Of a stretch of 21,397 nucleotides of DNA, positions 16,850-21,397 are shown one piece after another. Position 1 is the stretch's first letter, and every line of letters starts with the position of its first letter. The notes under the pieces were generated by a model. That model ran no database searches. It was not told the origin of the DNA and was given only the letters and a program-made list of their open reading frames with translations. This DNA is from Gammaproteobacteria bacterium (GTDB lineage: Bacteria > Pseudomonadota > Gammaproteobacteria > Natronospirales > REEB76), in contig JAGWNO010000013.1 of NCBI GenBank assembly GCA_028871235.1, forward strand, positions 1-21,397, in the 5' to 3' direction. A program made the position numbers and the translations under genes.

Positions 16850-19258
16850 ATGAAAAGAATGCTGGTGAATGCCTCTCAGCCGGAAGAGCTGCGCGTGGCC
16901 ATGGTGGACGGCCAGAAACTTTACGACCTGGACATCGAAGTCCCCTCCCGAGAACAGAAAAAAGCCAATATCTACAAGGGCAAGATCACCCGCATCGAGC
17001 CCAGCCTGGAAGCCTGCTTCGTGGATTATGGCGCCGAACGCCATGGTTTCCTGCCACTCAAGGAAATCTCCCGTGTCTTTTTCAAATCCGGCGCCGACTT
17101 GTCGGGGCGCATAAATATCCGTGAAGTGCTGCACGAAGGCCAGGAGATCACGGTGCAGGTGGACAAGGAGGAACGCGGCAACAAGGGTGCCGCCCTCACC
17201 ACCTTCATCAGTCTCGCTGGCCGCTACCTGGTACTGATGCCCAACAACCCACGCGCCGGCGGCGTCTCGCGCCGTGTGGAAGGCGATGACCGGGACGAAC
17301 TGCGCGAAGCCATGGCAACCCTGCAGATGCCAGACGGCATGGGCATCATCATCCGCACCGCCGGCGTCGGCCGCAGTGTCGAGGAACTGCAGTGGGATCT
17401 GGATTACCTCATCCAGGTTTGGCAGGCCATCGAGAAGGCTTCCGGTGACCGTCCCGCACCGTTCCTGATCTATCAGGAAAGCAACGTCATCATCCGTGCG
17501 TTGCGCGACTACCTGCGCACGGATATCGGCGAGATCCTGGTGGACGATGCCAAGGTTCACCAGGAAGCATATGCGTTCATGGAAAAGGTGATGCCACAGA
17601 GCCTCACCAGGCTCAAGCATTACGAAGACCGCGTGCCATTGTTCACGCGCTTCCAGATCGAGAGCCAGATTGCCGCGGCTTTCAGCCGCGAGGTGCGCCT
17701 GCCCTCCGGCGGCGCCCTGGTCATCGACCATACCGAGGCACTGGTGGCCATCGACGTGAATTCCTCCCGCGCCACCAAGGGCGGCGACATCGAGGAGACC
17801 GCGCTGCGCACCAACCTGGAAGCCGCCGATGAAGTCGCGCGCCAATTGCGCTTGCGCGACTTGGGCGGCCTCATCGTCATCGATTTCATCGACATGGGTC
17901 CGCCAAAAAATCAACGCGATGTCGAGGAGCGGCTGCGCGAAGCGCTCAAGATGGACCGCGCGCGCGTGCAGGTGGGCCGCCTGTCACGTTTCGGCCTGCT
18001 GGAGATGTCGAGACAGCGCCTGCGCCCGTCGCTGGGTGAATCTACCCAGGTGGTGTGTCCGCGCTGTTCCGGCGAGGGTCGTATCCGCGGCATCGAGTCA
18101 CTGTCGCTCTCGGTGCTGCGCCTTATCGAAGAAGAGGCCATGAAGGAGCGCACTTCACGGGTGGTGGCACAACTGCCGGTGGAAGTGGCCACCTTCCTGT
18201 TGAACGAGAAACGCCAGATCATCTCCGAGGTGGAGAAACGCTGTGGCGTGAGCGTAGTTCTGGTGCCCAATCCGCACCTCGACACGCCGCGTTATGATAT
18301 CCAGCGGCTGCGCGACGATGAAGCGCGCCAGCCGGGTAGCGTGGAGACCAGCTACAAGCTGGTCACCGAACCGCAGGCGGCACCACTGCCCGGTGTGGAA
18401 CGTGCCCGCGAGCCGGCAGAAGAACCGCTGGTCAAGGGGCTCACCCCCGCTACACCGGCTCCGGTTTCCAGGGTGGACAAGGCTGGCGTTCACGGGCCGG
18501 GATTGTTCGTACGCATGTGGCGCGCGCTGTTCGGCAGCGGCGGGAAACAACCGGTGCGCAGCAGTCCGCCGCCGCGACCGCAGCAGGCCCGCCGCGAGGA
18601 ATTCAGCCGCCGCGACCGCAATCAACCCCGCGAGCGGAGCCGGGATCGCGGCGAGCGTAACCGTGATCGCGACCGCCACCGTGACCGCGACCGCCATGCC
18701 CAAGGTGGCCCGCGTCGCTTTGAGAAAGACGCCGCCCCAAGCCGTCCACCGGAACGTTCCATGGAACGTGCGCCCGAACGTGCCCCGGTCCGTACCCCGC
18801 CACCGCGTCCAGCAGAGACAGCGGCTCCGGCTGAGGCCGCAGCGGCACCAGCCGGAGCCCCGCCACTGCAAACGGGGATGGGGACCGCAGGCGGAAAACC
18901 GCAGGAACGTGACAACAGCCAAGGCAACCGTGGCCGTGGCGGCACACGTCGCGGCCGCCGTGGCGGGCGCCGCCGGCGCCGTTACGAAGGTGGTGGCGAT
19001 GCAGGCAATCGTCCGCCCCAGGGCGGTCACACGGATACCATCCCCAATTTCGTATCCGGCGGTCAGCTCCGTGACCCGGAACCCACGCAACCGAATGCCC
19101 GCACCGTTGAGGAATTCCATGCGCACCAGGGGGAGGTCCGCGAGGACACCACCATCCCGCTGTTGTACCCCTCACCGGAGGAGCGGCATGAATCTCCCGA
19201 GCGGGAACCCAATGGCAACGTGGCCGAGCCGTCTGGCAACGGCCCCCGTCAGGACTGA
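16850..19258 (+). CDS. rne: Ribonuclease E
   Basis: RNase E is the endonuclease that starts mRNA decay and processes rRNA and tRNA; it binds the inner membrane and scaffolds the degradosome. The 802-residue product has an S1 domain (about 35-125), RNase H-like and 5'-sensor regions, and a DNase I-like catalytic part with metal-binding Asp302 (VAIDVNSS) and Asp345 (VIDFIDMG). The zinc-link CPRCSGEGRIR has Cys403 and Cys406. GLFVRMWRALFGSGGK (about 549-565) resembles the membrane-targeting helix. Beyond it lie disordered, arginine-rich stretches (RDRDRHRDRDRH; GRGGTRRGRRGGRRRRR) likely to bind RNA. The tail is shorter than in E. coli (1061 residues), so its partner-binding sites may differ. The RNase G alternative is excluded by this tail. 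ATG 16850 follows only a weak GAG. Confidence 0.97.
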   Translation: MKRMLVNASQPEELRVAMVDGQKLYDLDIEVPSREQKKANIYKGKITRIEPSLEACFVDYGAERHGFLPLKEISRVFFKSGADLSGRINIREVLHEGQEITVQVDKEERGNKGAALTTFISLAGRYLVLMPNNPRAGGVSRRVEGDDRDELREAMATLQMPDGMGIIIRTAGVGRSVEELQWDLDYLIQVWQAIEKASGDRPAPFLIYQESNVIIRALRDYLRTDIGEILVDDAKVHQEAYAFMEKVMPQSLTRLKHYEDRVPLFTRFQIESQIAAAFSREVRLPSGGALVIDHTEALVAIDVNSSRATKGGDIEETALRTNLEAADEVARQLRLRDLGGLIVIDFIDMGPPKNQRDVEERLREALKMDRARVQVGRLSRFGLLEMSRQRLRPSLGESTQVVCPRCSGEGRIRGIESLSLSVLRLIEEEAMKERTSRVVAQLPVEVATFLLNEKRQIISEVEKRCGVSVVLVPNPHLDTPRYDIQRLRDDEARQPGSVETSYKLVTEPQAAPLPGVERAREPAEEPLVKGLTPATPAPVSRVDKAGVHGPGLFVRMWRALFGSGGKQPVRSSPPPRPQQARREEFSRRDRNQPRERSRDRGERNRDRDRHRDRDRHAQGGPRRFEKDAAPSRPPERSMERAPERAPVRTPPPRPAETAAPAEAAAAPAGAPPLQTGMGTAGGKPQERDNSQGNRGRGGTRRGRRGGRRRRRYEGGGDAGNRPPQGGHTDTIPNFVSGGQLRDPEPTQPNARTVEEFHAHQGEVREDTTIPLLYPSPEERHESPEREPNGNVAEPSGNGPRQD
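18661..18696 (+). repeat. 18-bp tandem repeat inside rne
   Basis: Two adjacent 18-base units (18661-18678 and 18679-18696) differ at one base and encode RDRDRH twice in the arginine-rich tail of RNase E. A possible site of length variation by slippage; the frame is kept because the unit is a multiple of three. Confidence 0.8.
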
Positions 19259-19276
19259 AAACCGCTGAACGACGAT

Positions 19277-19306
19277 CTGCCCGGATTGCCGCCGGGCAGG
19301 TTTATT
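19277..19306 (+). terminator. Terminator between convergent rne and the phosphatase operon
   Basis: CTGCCCGG (19277-19284) and CCGGGCAG (19292-19299) form a perfect 8-bp stem with a 7-nt loop, followed by GTTTATT. It lies 18 bp after the rne stop and ends at the stop of the opposing gene. The T-run is imperfect for rne; on the other strand AACCTGCC precedes and GATCG follows the stem, so it serves the plus direction best. Confidence 0.7.
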
Positions 19307-19836
19307 CAAGAGTGCGCTTCACGGGGCAGTGCCAGTTCGAACCCCTGTTCACGGCAGATGTGCCGGATCAAACCCAGACTCCCAAGCTCCACCAGATCGA
19401 GTACTGCCTCGAACCCGGATGGACCGCAGTAATAGGGATCCGGCACTTCCCGCTGCAACGCACCATCGGCAAATTCAAGCAACAACCGCAATTCACCGCA
19501 GCTCGCTTGCGGTCGTATTTGCCGCAACTCCTGCAGGTTCTGCTCATCCATGGCAAGAATGTAGTGGAAATCAGTGAAATCAGCAGTGGTCAACACACGG
19601 CCACGATGGGCGCCGATGTCTATGCCGCGGCGCCGCGCCGCCATCTGGGAACGCCGGTCAGGCGGTTCGCCGACGTGGTAAGCATGGGTGCCGGCGGAAG
19701 CGATATGCAATTTCAGTTGTGGCGCCAGTTCCTGATGCAGCTTGCGGAATACGCCTTCCGCCGTGGGTGAGCGGCAGATATTGCCCATGCATACAAACAG
19801 CACACCAATGCCGGGGTTTGCGGATTGCGCCTGCAC
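19306..19836 (-). CDS. Low-molecular-weight protein tyrosine phosphatase
   Basis: A cytoplasmic phosphatase acting on phosphotyrosine or small phosphoesters. The 176-residue product has the P-loop VCMGNICRSPTAEG, with nucleophile Cys16 and Arg22 (CX5RS), and the general-acid segment DPYY (Asp133). These are the complete active-site residues of the family. GTG 19836 follows GGGGAAGG and lies 18 bp after kdsB, so it is the last gene of the lpxK-ycaR-kdsB unit. The same phosphatase follows kdsB in Pseudomonas, where murB comes next; here rne is reached directly. The physiological substrate is unknown, and the Wzb-type capsule role is not implied, as no tyrosine kinase is near. Confidence 0.93.
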   Translation of the reverse strand: MQAQSANPGIGVLFVCMGNICRSPTAEGVFRKLHQELAPQLKLHIASAGTHAYHVGEPPDRRSQMAARRRGIDIGAHRGRVLTTADFTDFHYILAMDEQNLQELRQIRPQASCGELRLLLEFADGALQREVPDPYYCGPSGFEAVLDLVELGSLGLIRHICREQGFELALPREAHS

Positions 19837-19854
19837 GCTGCCTTCCCCGGTAAA

Positions 19855-20613
19855 TCAGTTGCGCAGCAGCGCGGCTACGCGGTAAAGATCCTCGGGGGTA
19901 TCCACGCTGGGTCCGGGTGTCTCCCGCGCCACATCCACGACGATTCTCATGCCCAGCCACAGGGCCCGCAGCTGTTCCAGCATTTCCAGTTGCTCCAGTC
20001 CGCAGGGAGGCGCAGCCGCCAGCTGCCGCAGTGCCCGCGCGCGGTAGGCATACAAGCCGACATGGCGCAGCGCGTCCTGCCAGCGCTGCTGCGATGCCAG
20101 CCCTGCGTTTGCTCCCTCGCGGTTCCACGGTATGGGAGCGCGGCTGAAATACAGTGCATTCCCGGCCTGATCGGACACCAATTTGACCACGTTGGGGTTC
20201 AGGTAATCTTCCAGCGCATGGATGGGCGTGCACAGTGTCGCCAGCTGCGCATCCTCGCGGGCATCCAGCAGTTGCGCCACCTGCCGGATGTTCGCCGCCG
20301 GCATGAGCGGCTCGTCACCCTGCAAATTCACCACGATTTCCGCGTCATCCCAGTTGAGGCGAGTGACCACCTCAGCGATGCGGTCTGTGCCCGACGCGTG
20401 GCCGGCACCGGTCATCTCCACCGCCACGCCAGCCGCGCTGCAGACATCGTGGATGCGTGCATCGTCGGTGGCCACCACCACATGTTCCGCGCCGCTTTCC
20501 CGGGCGCGCTCGCACACGTGCAGGATCAGCGGCCTGCCGAGCAGCTCGGCCAAAGGCTTGCCCGGCAACCGCTGGGACGCATAGCGTGCCGGTATCAGCA
20601 CCATGAACCGCAT
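19855..20613 (-). CDS. kdsB: 3-deoxy-manno-octulosonate cytidylyltransferase
   Basis: KdsB activates KDO with CTP to CMP-KDO for lipopolysaccharide inner-core synthesis in the cytoplasm. The 252-residue product opens with the nucleotidyltransferase motif MVLIPARYASQRLPGKPLAE and has VVVATDDARI, GTDRIAEV, VVNLQGDEPLMP and VALYFSRAPIPW-like NALYFSRAPIPWNR. Length matches the family. ATG 20613 directly abuts the ycaR stop (TGAATG) with GAGGA upstream inside ycaR, so translation is probably coupled. Confidence 0.98.
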   Translation of the reverse strand: MRFMVLIPARYASQRLPGKPLAELLGRPLILHVCERARESGAEHVVVATDDARIHDVCSAAGVAVEMTGAGHASGTDRIAEVVTRLNWDDAEIVVNLQGDEPLMPAANIRQVAQLLDAREDAQLATLCTPIHALEDYLNPNVVKLVSDQAGNALYFSRAPIPWNREGANAGLASQQRWQDALRHVGLYAYRARALRQLAAAPPCGLEQLEMLEQLRALWLGMRIVVDVARETPGPSVDTPEDLYRVAALLRN

Positions 20614-20793
20614 TCAGATATCCTCGTCGGACTTCAGTTCGCGCGCTTCCTCTTCCAGCATCACCGGGATGCCATCGCGTATCGGATAGGCCAGCCGGTC
20701 CGCCTTGCACACCAGTTCGGCCTCTGCCTTGCGGTACAGCAACGGACCCTTGCACAAGGGGCATACCAGGATTTCCAGCAGTTTCATGTCCAT
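20614..20793 (-). CDS. ycaR: Trm112-family small zinc-ribbon-like protein YcaR
   Basis: A 59-residue UPF0434/Trm112-like protein of unsettled function in bacteria, always found near lpxK and kdsB. It reads MDMKLLEILVCPLCKG, with a CxxC pair at 11 and 14, a third cysteine at 29 (ELVCKADRLAYPIRDGIPVM) and an acidic end. E. coli YcaR has the same layout, including AFPLRDGIPV-like wording. ATG 20793 is preferred to ATG 20787 because AAAGGA lies 8 nt upstream of the first. It sits 12 bp after lpxK and touches kdsB, so it is part of the same transcript. Confidence 0.95.
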   Translation of the reverse strand: MDMKLLEILVCPLCKGPLLYRKAEAELVCKADRLAYPIRDGIPVMLEEEARELKSDEDI

Positions 20794-20805
20794 AGGCAGA
20801 TTCCT

Positions 20806-21397
20806 TTATCTGACGGCCTCCGGCTGAACGCCGTGTTCCCCGAGCCGCTTGCGCAAGTAGCCCAGGATGCGGTTGGCATCTGCATCGGCGAAGTGCGCAG
20901 TGGCGCTCACATACCAGTGCCGCGGCAAATGCATGGCGTGACATTTTACGGCGTCTTTTTCCGTCATCAGCACCGCCTCGTCACCCTCGAAACGCAGGTC
21001 CGCCTCGGTGAATTTGGCGTGATCCGGCAATGGCCGGCCATCCACCATGAGGCCCATGGCCTCAAGGGCGGTAAAGAACTGCTCGGGGTGGCCGATGCCC
21101 GCCACTGCATGCACATGCTTGCCGGAAAAGGCCTGCATCGGCATGCGCACGCCGTTGACCAGCTGCACCGCCTCCTCCATCCGCAGTTGCATGCCGAGTG
21201 TACCCGTGGGCATGCTGCGCATGCCGGTGCCGGCGGCTTTGCAGATGATGAAATCCGCCTCTTGCAGGCGTGCCGGGGATTCGCGCAGCGGCCCGGCCGG
21301 CAGGCGCCAGCCGTTGCCAAGACCGCGGGCGCCATCCAGCATGATGATCTCCGCCGCCCGCGGCAGGCGGTAATGCTGCAGACCGTCGTCACTCACC
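20806..21397 (-). CDS. lpxK: Tetraacyldisaccharide 4'-kinase, C-terminal part
   Basis: LpxK phosphorylates the 4' position of the lipid A disaccharide at the inner face of the inner membrane. Only the last 196 or so residues are in the window. They start at VSDDGLQHYRL, a conserved mid-protein LpxK motif, so the P-loop and N-terminal half lie beyond the right edge. AVAGIGHPEQFFTALEAMG and VLMTEKDAVKC are further family motifs. The GTG at 21396 is an internal valine, not a start. It is followed after 12 bp by ycaR. Confidence 0.96.
   Translation of the reverse strand, partial: VSDDGLQHYRLPRAAEIIMLDGARGLGNGWRLPAGPLRESPARLQEADFIICKAAGTGMRSMPTGTLGMQLRMEEAVQLVNGVRMPMQAFSGKHVHAVAGIGHPEQFFTALEAMGLMVDGRPLPDHAKFTEADLRFEGDEAVLMTEKDAVKCHAMHLPRHWYVSATAHFADADANRILGYLRKRLGEHGVQPEAVR

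Overview
The window is GC-rich chromosomal DNA from a gammaproteobacterium. Two blocks support this. yceF / yceD-rpmF-plsX-fabH and rluC / rne keep the enterobacterial and pseudomonad order. lpxK-ycaR-kdsB-LMW tyrosine phosphatase follows beside rne, much as in Pseudomonas. The L32 protein lacks zinc cysteines, RNase E is the long multi-domain type, and the type II secretion genes run C-D-E-F. I cannot name a genus; a deep-branching lineage (Xanthomonadales/Nevskiales-like) is a guess.

Layout: (1) 1-1590, minus strand, a CHASE2-type class III nucleotide cyclase that runs off the left edge. (2) 1763-7737, plus strand, gspC-gspD-gspE-gspF of a type II secretion system. It is tightly packed except for a 179-bp gap between gspE and gspF that is filled with heptamer repeats in inverted orientation. 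No gspG-N follows. (3) 7993-11202, plus strand, a large exported Asp-box (BNR) beta-propeller protein ending at a strong terminator. (4) 11255-11928, about 670 bp with no credible gene but many hairpins. (5) 14806-11929, minus strand, yceD-rpmF-plsX-fabH (ribosomal protein plus fatty acid/phospholipid initiation), with yceF divergent at 14935. (6) rluC (minus) and rne (plus) diverge around a promoter and a roughly 325-nt rne leader. (7) 21397-19306, minus strand, lpxK (partial)-ycaR-kdsB-LMW phosphatase, supplying lipid A/KDO steps and converging on rne.

How the parts fit: most genes are envelope housekeeping. PlsX and FabH feed acyl chains, LpxK phosphorylates lipid A, KdsB activates KDO, and GspC-F carry folded proteins across the outer membrane. 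The BNR protein has a signal peptide and is a plausible, unproven, cargo of that system.

I found no clear undescribed multi-gene system. The parts least explained by known genes are the inverted heptamer arrays inside the gsp operon, the hairpin mosaic where the fab cluster breaks off, and a consensus promoter so close to yceD that its mRNA would be nearly leaderless.
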